Source of the DNA: Microbacterium rhizomatis
GTDB taxonomy: Bacteria; Actinomycetota; Actinomycetes; Actinomycetales; Microbacteriaceae
Assembly: GCF_008710745.1 (NCBI RefSeq)
Contig: NZ_VYSA01000002.1
Location: forward strand, 310,001 to 374,000
DNA: 64,000 bases
Reading direction: 5' to 3'
This document shows positions 54,259-62,683 of this stretch, piece by piece. The stretch's first letter is position 1. The number at the start of each line of letters is the position of its first letter. The position numbers and the translations under genes were made by a program. The notes beneath the pieces are model-generated. The model was not told the origin of the DNA. It did no database searches and saw nothing but the letters and a program-made list of their open reading frames with translations.

Positions 54259-55997
54259 CCAGGATGGCCGACCGCACGCCCCTCGACACTCGCACCCACT
54301 CGATCTGGCTCTCGCAGCTTCTCCTCGGGATCGTGGTGGTGGTCGTCGTGCTGCTCGTGCAGACGCTCACGCCGGAGACGCTGAACCACTTGACGTTCAC
54401 GATCGGCGTGTCGATGATCGTCGTCATCACCGCTGTCGCGCTGGCTCTGCCGTGGCAGAACCTGCCTCCCCTCGCGGTGCTCGTGGTTCCGCTCCTGGAC
54501 ATCGTCGCCGTGGGCATCATGACGCACGACACGACACAGGCCCTCGCGTTCCTGTGGCTGTTTCCCGTGACATGGATCGCGTCGCACTTCCCGCTGGGGG
54601 CCACCGGGACGGCGCTGGGCACGGTGATCGTCATGATCGGACTGGAAGAGATCCAGCATCCGGAAGACTCGAGCGGCACGCTGCGACTGGTCGTCGTCGC
54701 CCTCTCGCTCTCGTTCATCGCGATCAGCACCCAGCTGGCGGCTCGACAGACGCGCGCGTTCAAGCGACTGCTGCGTCGCGAGGCGAACAAGCTGAACGAG
54801 ACGCTCATCCGCTCGACACGCCAGGAGCGCGAGCTCTCTCGCATGCTCGGGACACTCGACGTCGGCGTCGTGCGGCTCTCGGCGAGCGGCGAGATCCTCG
54901 AGGCGAACCCGGCCTATCGCACCCTTTACGACATCAACCCGGCCGACACCACGTTCGCGGCCCGCTCGGTGGAGTACGACGACTATCGTGGATCGCCGCT
55001 CACGAATCCCGAGCGTCCGATCATGCGCGCCCGGGGCGGCAAGCAGTTCGACGACGTTCGCACGTGGTTGTTCAGCGCGGACGGCTCATGGCGGGCGCTG
55101 TCCCTCACGTCGCTCCGCCTCGCGGACGATCGGGGGCTCGCCTCGGGTGAATCCCTCCTGATCGCCCACGACATCACCGCGATGGTCAGCGCCGAACGAG
55201 CGCGCGACAGCCTGGCCACGCGGGTATCGCACGAATTGCGCAATCCGCTCACCACCGTGATCGGCTACTCCGATCTCGTGCTCGAAGACGGCAGCATCGG
55301 CCCTCGTGTGCGCGAGCGCATCGAGGCGATCAACTCGGCGGCCGAGCGCATGATGACCCTGGCCGGCCAGATGCTGGGCGCGGGTCGTCACGCCCAACTC
55401 GAAGAGGCGGCGATGTCGACGACCGACCTCGCGAAGGTCGTCTCGGACTCCGTGGACTCCTTCGTTCCCACCGCCGAGGCGTCGGGCGTGCACCTGACGT
55501 TCGCCGCCGACCCCGACGTCTTCGTGCAGGGCGACGCGTTCCGCCTGCGGCAGGTCAGTGACAACCTCGTGAGCAACGCGGTCAAGTACACGCCGAAGGG
55601 TGGCCGGGTCACGGTCGAGGTCTTTGTCGCGGCGGATGCCGAGCCCGACATCGCCGCCGACCCGTCGGGCCGCCCGCTCGCCGTGCTGCGCATCAGCGAC
55701 ACCGGCATGGGCATGGAACCCGATGAGGTGGCTCGCATCTTCGAGCCCTACTTCCGCTCCGCGGCGGCGCAGGCCAGCACCATCATCGGAACGGGTCTGG
55801 GCATGGGGATCGTGCAGTCGCTCGTCGCGCAGCACGACGGCTCGCTGGACGTGCGCAGCATGCCGGGGCGCGGCACCACGGTCACCGTCACCATTCCCGC
55901 AGACCGGATCGGGCTTGATGACGATCCGGCCATCGAGTTCGACCACCCCGGACTCACCGTCGAGGATCCGCAGGGAAGGACGACGACGGATGCCTGA
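54255..55997 (+). CDS. Membrane PAS-domain histidine kinase
   Basis: 580 residues. Five or six helices (about 15-160) form an integral sensor. A PAS domain (about 195-310: LDVGVVRLSASGEILEANPAY to SLLIAHDITAMV) follows, then the H-box VSHELRNPLTTVIGYSDLV (His326), N-box DNLVSNAVKYTPKGG, G1 DTGMGM, F FEPYF and G2 GTGLGMGIVQSL. GTG 54255 overlaps the upstream stop; ATG 54264 is an alternative. Its coding region overlaps the next gene by 8 nt. Three-way translational coupling with the two degenerate GGDEF proteins suggests one signalling complex. Confidence 0.9.
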   Translation: MTRMADRTPLDTRTHSIWLSQLLLGIVVVVVVLLVQTLTPETLNHLTFTIGVSMIVVITAVALALPWQNLPPLAVLVVPLLDIVAVGIMTHDTTQALAFLWLFPVTWIASHFPLGATGTALGTVIVMIGLEEIQHPEDSSGTLRLVVVALSLSFIAISTQLAARQTRAFKRLLRREANKLNETLIRSTRQERELSRMLGTLDVGVVRLSASGEILEANPAYRTLYDINPADTTFAARSVEYDDYRGSPLTNPERPIMRARGGKQFDDVRTWLFSADGSWRALSLTSLRLADDRGLASGESLLIAHDITAMVSAERARDSLATRVSHELRNPLTTVIGYSDLVLEDGSIGPRVRERIEAINSAAERMMTLAGQMLGAGRHAQLEEAAMSTTDLAKVVSDSVDSFVPTAEASGVHLTFAADPDVFVQGDAFRLRQVSDNLVSNAVKYTPKGGRVTVEVFVAADAEPDIAADPSGRPLAVLRISDTGMGMEPDEVARIFEPYFRSAAAQASTIIGTGLGMGIVQSLVAQHDGSLDVRSMPGRGTTVTVTIPADRIGLDDDPAIEFDHPGLTVEDPQGRTTTDA

Positions 55998-57144
55998 TGC
56001 TGTGAACGAGTTGAGCGACCTCGTGGTCATGCAGACCGGCGTGGTCACCGTGTGCGTCGCGCTCATGATCTGGCTCGGATTGCTCGCCCGCCCGGGCAGG
56101 GCGACCCGCTACTGGACATACGGGTATCTCCTCGCCCTGCTCGCATCGTACGGATCGATGACCTCCGCGGCGCTCGGAGCGGACGTGCTGCTGCAGCCCG
56201 TGGCGATCGGGCTCAGTTTCGGTCTTCCGGCCCTCGTCTGGTCGGGCCTGCGCGTGCTGCAGGGCAAGCGCGCGTTCGTATGGACCGGTATCGTGCAGTC
56301 CTTCGCCTCCGTGTTGATCCTGTGGGCGACCGCGGGGCAGCCCTATGGCTTCGTCGTCTTCACGGTTCTGATCCTGGCGGCCGCGATCGGGGCGGGCCTG
56401 GGTGCGGTCGAGGTCCTTCATGGGGCATTCCGCGGTTCGAGATTCGGGGTACCGCTGGTCGCCGGGTCTGCCGTCCTGCTCCTGCTGGGCCTGGTCGGTG
56501 TGATCCATTCCACCCTGGCTGCGGGCTCGACCGGTGACCTCGACTTCGTCCGCGGAGTGGTTCTGGCGACGACCTGCTACATCATCTGCGTGACCGTGAG
56601 TCTGCTGTTCCTCGCCAATAGGCGTGCCGGCGCGGCCGACATCCTCGAGGCGGTCGACGACTTCTTCCCCGAGGTGGTCATGCGCCCGATCGTTCGCGAG
56701 AAGCTGCTGCGTGCCGCAAAGCGGTCGGAGCAGAACTGGTCGTTCGTCGACATCCGGCTCGATGACGTCGTGGACCTTCGCGAGGCGACGGGCGATGCCG
56801 CGTTCTCCACGATGGTGCGGCGCCTCGAGGATACGGTCGCCGACGCCTTTCCGGCCGATGCCGATCTGTTCCGGATCGCACCAGGGCATGTCACCGTGTT
56901 CGTCGCACAGCCGTCCGAAGCGGTGCGCTTGAGGGTCCGGTCGGTGCTCAACTCGATCGGAGCGCCGCCGGATGGCGGTCCGACCACCCTTCGCATCACG
57001 GCGAGCGCCGGCATCATCAAGATCGACCCGCAGGTCGATGATTACCCCACGGTCACCGAGGCCGCCGCGCGCGCCACCGAACAAGCGCAGCTTCAGGGCG
57101 GCGACCGGTGGGTTCGCGTGGATACCCGCACGCCGACCGTATGA
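55990..57144 (+). CDS. 7-TM sensor-like protein with a degenerate GGDEF domain (paralogue 2)
   Basis: 384 residues. Seven helices (about 10-215, from VVMQTGVVTVCVALMIWLGLL to VLATTCYIICVTVSLLFLAN) then a clearer GGDEF-like domain: SFVDIRLDDVVDLREATGDAAFSTMVRRLEDTV matches the DIDHFK/GHAAGD half, LFRIAPGHVTVFV replaces RYGGDEF, and LRITASAGIIKI with ARATEQAQLQGGDRWVRV matches the SIGVA and AK-x-GGRN end. The signature is lost (APGHV), so it should bind or sense rather than synthesise. It is last in the operon, starting 8 nt inside the kinase gene. Confidence 0.7.
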   Translation: MPDAVNELSDLVVMQTGVVTVCVALMIWLGLLARPGRATRYWTYGYLLALLASYGSMTSAALGADVLLQPVAIGLSFGLPALVWSGLRVLQGKRAFVWTGIVQSFASVLILWATAGQPYGFVVFTVLILAAAIGAGLGAVEVLHGAFRGSRFGVPLVAGSAVLLLLGLVGVIHSTLAAGSTGDLDFVRGVVLATTCYIICVTVSLLFLANRRAGAADILEAVDDFFPEVVMRPIVREKLLRAAKRSEQNWSFVDIRLDDVVDLREATGDAAFSTMVRRLEDTVADAFPADADLFRIAPGHVTVFVAQPSEAVRLRVRSVLNSIGAPPDGGPTTLRITASAGIIKIDPQVDDYPTVTEAAARATEQAQLQGGDRWVRVDTRTPTV

Positions 57145-57160
57145 CGACCGCCCTTTCCGC

Positions 57161-57198
57161 GATCTCGAAACCCTCACCGGCCCTGGCTGCTCGATCAC
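57161..57198. repeat. Dispersed repeat, family 3 copy d (diverged)
   Basis: Reverse complement runs from GTGATCGAGCAGC to TTTCGAGATC, matching copies a-c with several changes. Located between convergent stops and overlapping the last bases of the HNH gene. Confidence 0.6.
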
Positions 57199-58714
57199 GG
57201 CGCCGTTGACCCTCCCGGCTGCGCGTTCGCAGGGTCACGGGTTGGCGGGGCCACGCGCCAGCCCGCACGCACTGTTTGAGGTGGAGGATCCCACGCCCAC
57301 TTCACCGCCGACCTCGATGTCAGCTCCATGGGCGCACATCCTGGCCGCCAGAGCACGAACGGACCCCGTCCCTCCCGTGTCATCCGCGCACCCGCGTTGT
57401 GCAGCAGCAGGTGGTGGAATCGGCACAGCAGAACGCCGCGATCGATGTCGGTGCGCCCCTTGTCACGCCACCAGTGGTCGCAGTGGTGAGCTTCGCAGTA
57501 CGACGCGGGGACCCCGCACCCGGGCCACACGCATCCGCCATCGCGAGCAGCGAGCGCGATGCGCTGCTTCGGCGTATAGACGCGCTGCTCGCGACCGACA
57601 TCCAGCGGGTTGCCGCACCCGTCGACCGTGACCTCCACGTACCCGGTGGAGCACAGCGAACGCTCCAGCACCGTGCCGGGTAGCGCGTCGCCGCCGTCTT
57701 CGAGGTGCGCTGCGGCCAACAGCCGCCCGAACGCGTCCCGCGGCCCGACGGCACCGGCCACCACGATCATCCGCACACCGGGCTGACGCGCGCCGTACAC
57801 GTCGGACGCCTTCGCGAGCATGCCTGCGCGCCACACATCCATCGCGAGGTCGTACACGATCTGGTCGTTGGAGCGAGGGTCGGCCGCCAAACCGGCCGCC
57901 GCCTGCCGCTCGGTGGAGTCGACGAAGCGCGGGCCCCCACGTCGAGGCCGCATCGCGGCATCCACCATGCTTTGCACCCACGCGTAGCCCTCGTCGTCGA
58001 AGGCGATGCGGCCGTGATGCACGCCGTCGGCATCGGTCCACATCCGAAACGCCCGCTGCGCATAACGGCGCGCGAAGCGCTCTTCGGTACCCGCCGGATC
58101 CAGCGCGTCCCGCACCTGACGCGCGCGCCGCGCCACCTCCTCGACGGGGAGCTCGGATGCCTCGGCCAACAGCTGCTCCGCCGCCAGCGCCCACACCTCA
58201 CGGGCCGCCGCGGAATCCGAAGCGTCAGCGCGCGCGGGCGGCCGACCCAGCCCCCGCAGGATCGCCTCGACACGAGCCGGAGCAAGCCGGCCATCGAGCA
58301 TCGCGCTGCGCAGCACGTCGTCCCACGGCCGACTCGGCTCGGCCACCATCGCGGGCTCGGTCGCGTCGGCTGGACCACCCTCGAGCAGCGACTGAGCCGC
58401 ACCACGCGCGTCGCATCCGCACGCGTACTCCCCGCGATCGCCTGCACCAGTGACACGGGAGAGCGATGGCCGCGCCCCGCCGCGATCCCGTCCGACCCGC
58501 GCTCGCGCGCCGACCGCTCCGAGATCACCGCGGCCGTCACCGCCAGCAGCCGCTCGCCGCAGTGGAGAAGGTCGGATGCTGCGCCCGCCGTCGCGACGAC
58601 ATCGGCGTCACTCATCCGACGCACCGAATCGAGCAGCCGTTCAGACTCGACGCTGAGCTCGACGCGCGATACGAGCGTCGTGACGTGCCCCTCGAGCTCG
58701 GCTGAAAAACGCAT
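57195..58714 (-). pseudogene. DUF222-HNH endonuclease gene broken by a frameshift
   Basis: The family's parts are split across two frames. From ATG 58714 about 108 codons give the DUF222 start (LEGHVTTLVSRVELSVESERLL, VSLVQAIAGSTRADATRVVRLS). Near 58391-58396 the frame must shift by one base, continuing as SLLEGGPADATEPAMV and DDVLRSAMLDGRLAPARVEAIL. The second frame then carries the full HNH site: RDGGCVWPGCGVPASYC, AHHCDHWWRDKGRTD, and GVLLCRFHHLLLHN. A one-base deletion or a sequencing error explains it. Intact, it would be about 506 residues. These genes are multicopy and mobile in Actinobacteria. Confidence 0.8.
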
Positions 58715-58810
58715 GATTCATCGTCTCAGAAACCTCGCACCCTCGAACATACGTACGACCCACTGTGGAGAATCCGGCGGTCGAACCCGTGTTGGGGAGG
58801 AGCCGATGCG

Positions 58811-58857
58811 CTTCGCGACCGCGACCGCGATCTCGATCTCGACCGCGATCTCGATAC
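58811..58857. repeat. Low-complexity short repeats
   Basis: Alternating CTTCGCGACC, GCGACCGCGATCTCGATCTC and GACCGCGATCTCGAT units built from GCGACC and GATCTC steps, running into repeat family 3 copy c. It probably arose by slippage. Confidence 0.7.
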
Positions 58858-58885
58858 GCTCGCTGGCGCGCACTCCTCGATCACC
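58847..58885. repeat. Dispersed repeat, family 3 copy c
   Basis: Opposite orientation to a and b: GATCTCGATACGCTCGC at the left, TCGATCACC at the right. It lies in the 242-bp space before the HNH gene. Confidence 0.8.
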
Positions 58886-58956
58886 CGCGTAAGCGCTGCT
58901 GGGTCGCGCAACCCCTCGGGCGTGACCGGTCGGGCATGACCCCTATGGCGTGACCC

Positions 58957-59556
58957 CTATGGCGTGACCGCGACCGTGATCGTGTCGGTCGCCGTCTGCT
59001 TCGCGTATTCGGTCGATGTGGGCGTCGATTGCACGAGGAACTCGTAGGTGAAGTCGAGCGTCACGTACGTGGCGCCCTCGGGGGTGGGGCCCACGGTGAA
59101 CGTCTGCGAATAGCTGTACGGATCGAGCACGAGGTAGCCAGGGCTGGTAGTCGCACTGTCGACCTGGGGGCTCAGCGGGTCGAAGGTCTGCGTCGCCGAC
59201 GCGGGCGTCGCGATCATCGTCGCGCGCTGCAGGTACACCTTCTGGCCGTCGTTCGGTGTGATCTTCGTGATGAGCGACAGGCTCACGGGCTTGAGCGCTC
59301 CCGGATTCCACTTGTCCATCGACAGGGTCGACCAGTAGTTGATGCTCACTGCCAGGGGGCCGGTCGTGAGCGACCGTGCGGTCGCACCGGTCGACAGATC
59401 GTTGGGCACGGGCTGCGCGGGCGACACCGAGGCGGTGGGAGTCGCCGACGAAGAAGAAGGAGTCGCCCACGGCGGTGTGCTGCACGCAGCCAGCGACAGG
59501 GCGGCGGCCAGCGCGAGCGGGGCCGTCCAGCGGAGGGCCTTGCGGTTGGCGACCAT
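58957..59556 (-). CDS. Lipoprotein of unknown function
   Basis: 199 residues, not recognised. Lipobox LAACS (Cys25) after a clean signal, Ser/Thr/Pro linker to about 48, then a beta-rich domain (LAVSINYWSTLSMDKWNPG, VSLSLITKI, YLQRATMIATP, TYVTLDFTYEFLVQS) suggesting an immunoglobulin-like or jelly-roll fold. GAGAGG lies 9 nt before ATG, in the region where the upstream protease gene ends, so the two share a transcript. A tandem 14-bp duplication (58937-58964) covers the stop codon. Confidence 0.75.
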   Translation of the reverse strand: MVANRKALRWTAPLALAAALSLAACSTPPWATPSSSSATPTASVSPAQPVPNDLSTGATARSLTTGPLAVSINYWSTLSMDKWNPGALKPVSLSLITKITPNDGQKVYLQRATMIATPASATQTFDPLSPQVDSATTSPGYLVLDPYSYSQTFTVGPTPEGATYVTLDFTYEFLVQSTPTSTEYAKQTATDTITVAVTP

Positions 59557-59571
59557 GAGGTACGACCTCTC

Positions 59572-60327
59572 TTAGAGGAGCAGAAGAACTACCCCGAGGG
59601 TATTGAAGACGATGTGAGCGATGATCGCCCCACCGAGGCGGCCGGTGAGCACGACCAGGATGCTGGTGCCCAGCCCCACTCCCGCCGTCCCGACCAGAGC
59701 CGCCACCGGTATGCTCGCGCCCCACGATACGGCGTGCAGCGCGACGAAGGCCCCGGTCGACACGGCGACCGCCACGGTTCCCGCGATCGCCGGGCCGACG
59801 GAGCGCAGACCGTCGCCCAGCGCCCGCACCACCACGCCGCGGAAGAAGGTCTCTTCGACCACCGGCGAGATGAGCGCGGCCCCGACGACGATGATGATCG
59901 CGTTCGCGGCCTGGGCTCCGGCATCCCCTCCGCTGAGCGGTCCCGTGATCGACCCGACCGTCGGTGCGATCAGCTCGACGGCAGCTCGCACCACGAGCGC
60001 GATCCCCGCGCCGGCGACGACGTCGCTCCACCGCCAGGCGCGGATCCCGAGCGCTGACGCGATACCGAGACGCGAGCCGACGGCCGCGGCTGCGAAGACA
60101 GCGACGACGAGCGGAAGCGACAGGATCACGAGGTCGAGCAGCGATTGCACCCAGCTCGGGGTCGTGATCCACGCGAGCCGGATCGAGGGATACCCCGCGA
60201 TGAGAAGGGCCGCAGCGATGAATCCCACGGCCGCGACCAGGAGTGCGGGCCACGGCCTCGCATAGGCCGGTGCCGGGACGAGATGCGACGATGACCCCGG
60301 ACTCTCGTCCGGGGTCATCGTCATCAC
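59572..60327 (-). CDS. CPBP-family intramembrane metalloprotease (copy 1)
   Basis: 251 residues with about seven or eight helices. Catalytic motifs of the CPBP/Abi/Rce1-like family: SPVVEETFFRGVV (EExxxR), ALHAVSW (first His), and IIAHIVFNTLG (His-x3-Asn). It follows the LPATG protein stop by 5 bp and precedes the lipoprotein by 15 bp, so the surface protein and lipoprotein are natural substrate candidates. Starts at GTG 60327 or ATG 60324. Confidence 0.87.
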   Translation of the reverse strand: MMTMTPDESPGSSSHLVPAPAYARPWPALLVAAVGFIAAALLIAGYPSIRLAWITTPSWVQSLLDLVILSLPLVVAVFAAAAVGSRLGIASALGIRAWRWSDVVAGAGIALVVRAAVELIAPTVGSITGPLSGGDAGAQAANAIIIVVGAALISPVVEETFFRGVVVRALGDGLRSVGPAIAGTVAVAVSTGAFVALHAVSWGASIPVAALVGTAGVGLGTSILVVLTGRLGGAIIAHIVFNTLGVVLLLL

Positions 60328-60332
60328 GTGGG

Positions 60333-60887
60333 TCAGTGGTTGCTCTGCGCGCGGCGACGTGCGACCGCGGCCACGACAGCGATGCTGCCCATGCCCACGG
60401 CGCCGACACCGATCCAGATCGCGGTCAGCGGCACAGCGCCACCTGTCGCGGGGAGGGCGCTGCCGCCGTCGGTCGAGCCGAGGCCGCCATCCGCGTTGGC
60501 CGCCGAGACGACGAGCTCGAACGAAGCGACCTGGCGGCCGTTCGAGTCGAACGCGGCGACCGTGAAGGTGCCTTCGTTGTTGGCGGTGAAGACGGCCGAC
60601 GAGGTGCCGTTGACGACCGGCTTCTGCAGACCGGCGGGTGCCGCGGCGCGGACGATCGACGCGAGCGTCGCTCCACCCGGGTCACCCGTGAGGGTGAAGA
60701 CCGCGAAGTCCTGAGGCGAGTCGGCCGGGATGTTGGCGGTCAGAGTGATGGGCTGACCGGGTGCGGGCGTGGTGTCACTCACGAATCCGCCGGCCCCGAC
60801 GGGGTACGTGGATGCGTTGGCTGCTGCGGCGCCGCTCAGGAGGAGGGCACCGGCCACGAAGAGTACTGCTGCGGTTTTTTTGAACAT
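60333..60887 (-). CDS. LPXTG-type surface protein
   Basis: 184 residues. Signal peptide (MFKKTAAVLFVAGALLLSGAAAANA), one Ig-like domain (about 26-130: PVGAGGFVSDTTPAPGQPITLTANI, DFAVFTLTGDPGG, GTFTVAAFDSNGRQVASFELVV), a Gly/Ser spacer, then LPATG, a hydrophobic helix and RRRAQSNH. This is the full sortase sorting signal, so covalent wall attachment is expected. No sortase gene lies in the window. ATG 60887 is preceded by GGGGGA. A -35/-10 pair (TTTGGT, TATGTA) may lie about 110 bp upstream. Confidence 0.85.
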   Translation of the reverse strand: MFKKTAAVLFVAGALLLSGAAAANASTYPVGAGGFVSDTTPAPGQPITLTANIPADSPQDFAVFTLTGDPGGATLASIVRAAAPAGLQKPVVNGTSSAVFTANNEGTFTVAAFDSNGRQVASFELVVSAANADGGLGSTDGGSALPATGGAVPLTAIWIGVGAVGMGSIAVVAAVARRRAQSNH

Positions 60888-61089
60888 TTTGGGAGATCCC
60901 CCGGGTGGTTTGGCGGGTGCGGACAAGAGACTGCGACGACGCTGGAACACTCGAAGGGTTCGGATCCCTCTGCATCCACAGTACATAGGTTGTCGGCGCT
61001 CACACCAAATCTTCAGTTTCGCGGATGTAACGAATCGTCTCCGGTAGATGAACAGAACCTCAAGACGATCGGGTGCGAAACCGGGCCGT

Positions 61090-61899
61090 TCAGCCCAGGA
61101 ACGTGCCCGCCAGGGCGAGCGCGACGAAGCTCAGGCCGTACAGCACATGGACCAGGACCGCGCCCCAGATCCGCCCGGTCAGCACCACGAGCGCGCCGCA
61201 CACGAGCCCCAGGATTCCGGTGGCCACGAGCTGATCGACAGCCCCACCCCCGTCGACGACGTGCACGAGCACGAACGCCAACGTGCTGACGAGCACCGCG
61301 ACGAGACCCGCTACCGGCCGGCCCATCGACCGGCGCAGGATGGTGAAGAGCGCGACGATCAGCACGGCGCGGAAGAAGAACTCCTCGAGCACCGGCGAGA
61401 TGATGATGGCCCCGAGCGCCTCGGTGAACCACCACTCCGGCGACAGCCCGCCGTCGACGAGGGGGTACGACGGCAGCGCGGCGGATCCGCCGAGTGCGAC
61501 GGTCAGCCGGCCCTGCGCGAGCCGCAGCACGAATGCGAGCCCGACGCCCCACAGCAGATCGATCGCGCGGAAGCGGAGCAGTCCGGCCGGTCGCGACCGG
61601 GTGAACGCCCACACGACGGGCACCAGCATCCCGATCCAGACGATCACGAGTGCCGCGACGGAACCCGCCGCCGACGGCGACGCGGCCGACAGCAGAGCCC
61701 CGACCATCACCCCGACGCCCAGCGACACCAGCGCGAGTGCCAGCAGCCAGTCGCGCCACGCGAGCACGGTGCGCCCGCCCTGCCGCCAGTCGGTGCGCGG
61801 CGTGCGGACACGCTTCTTCGACTCCGTCACCGCACCGGGCGAGGGGGCCGGCGGAGTGGCGTCGACCGTCTCGCCGGCGTCGCTAGAGTATTCGGACAC
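61090..61899 (-). CDS. CPBP-family intramembrane metalloprotease (copy 2)
   Basis: 269 residues, cytosolic N-terminus (1-45) then about eight helices. Motifs: SPVLEEFFFRAVLI (EExxxR), VLVHVVDG and LVHVLYGLS. In the last, Tyr-Gly follows where copy 1 has Phe-Asn, so the usual Asn is missing and activity is uncertain. GTG 61899 sits 6 nt after a TAGCGT box. The 202-bp gap before the LPATG gene, with its own probable promoter, means it may be a separate transcript. Confidence 0.85.
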   Translation of the reverse strand: MSEYSSDAGETVDATPPAPSPGAVTESKKRVRTPRTDWRQGGRTVLAWRDWLLALALVSLGVGVMVGALLSAASPSAAGSVAALVIVWIGMLVPVVWAFTRSRPAGLLRFRAIDLLWGVGLAFVLRLAQGRLTVALGGSAALPSYPLVDGGLSPEWWFTEALGAIIISPVLEEFFFRAVLIVALFTILRRSMGRPVAGLVAVLVSTLAFVLVHVVDGGGAVDQLVATGILGLVCGALVVLTGRIWGAVLVHVLYGLSFVALALAGTFLG

Positions 61900-61940
61900 G
61901 CGCCCACGCTACCCGGCGCCGATCTCGGGGAAGGCACCGG

Positions 61941-62543
61941 GTGTTCGAGCTCTTGACCGTCTGCACCGGCAACATCTGCCGCTCTCCGCTGGCCGAGCTG
62001 CTGCTGCGCGAGCGGCTGAAGCCCCTGCCCGCGAACGTCTCGAGCGCGGGCACACGCGGCCTCCGCGACGCGACGATGACGCCTGAGGCCGTGCAGATCG
62101 CGGTCGCGTCGGGCGTCGCGAGCGCCGAAGCGCAGGCCCATCGGTCGCGCTCGCTCACCGAGGCGCAGCTGCTGAGCCCCGATCTGATCCTCACGATGAC
62201 TCGCGACCATCGGCGCGAAGTGGTCGAGCTGGCGCCCTCCCGCACGCGGGTGACGTTCACGATCCGCGAGTTCGCCCGTATCGCCGCGCAGGTTCCCGAC
62301 GACGAGGTGCGCCGCGTGACCGGTGAGGCGGGACCGGATGCTGCCGCCCGCGTCCGCGCGATCGCCGGGCTCGTCGGATCATACCGCGGCCTCGCAGCCA
62401 CCCCCGTGGTCCCCGAGGACGAGGATGTGATCGACCCCTACGGCCGCTCGATGCGCACGTACGAACTCGCCGCCGCACAGCTGATTCCGGCGGTGGATGC
62501 GGTGGTCCGCACTCTTCGCCTCGGGTTGGCCGACCCGCGGTAG
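61941..62543 (+). CDS. Low-molecular-weight protein tyrosine phosphatase
   Basis: 200 residues. P-loop VCTGNICRSPLAE (Cys-x5-Arg), SSAGTRG, HRSRSLTEAQL, LILTMTRDHRREV and the acid-loop motif VIDPYGRS. Such enzymes dephosphorylate BY-kinases of capsule or exopolysaccharide export; the kinase is encoded 140 bp downstream. A 50-residue insertion before the DPYG loop (about 105-155) is longer than in typical Wzb. GGAAGG precedes GTG 61941. Confidence 0.9.
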   Translation: MFELLTVCTGNICRSPLAELLLRERLKPLPANVSSAGTRGLRDATMTPEAVQIAVASGVASAEAQAHRSRSLTEAQLLSPDLILTMTRDHRREVVELAPSRTRVTFTIREFARIAAQVPDDEVRRVTGEAGPDAAARVRAIAGLVGSYRGLAATPVVPEDEDVIDPYGRSMRTYELAAAQLIPAVDAVVRTLRLGLADPR

Positions 62544-62683
62544 GGGCGACTAACGATGCCGTCACGATGCGCGGCACCGGTCGTCGTACGCGTCGTTTCG
62601 TAACAATCCCGGAAAACGCGTGTGGCAGGATGACCAGCACGTCACGGGGTCCCCCGCCCGTGCGATGCACCTCGAGAGGCACC

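Noticed and set aside
57390..57420. CGCGTTGTGCAGCAG inside the HNH gene resembles the family 1 arm
   Set aside because: It encodes the conserved LLHNAG of the endonuclease and has no complementary partner nearby; taken as chance.
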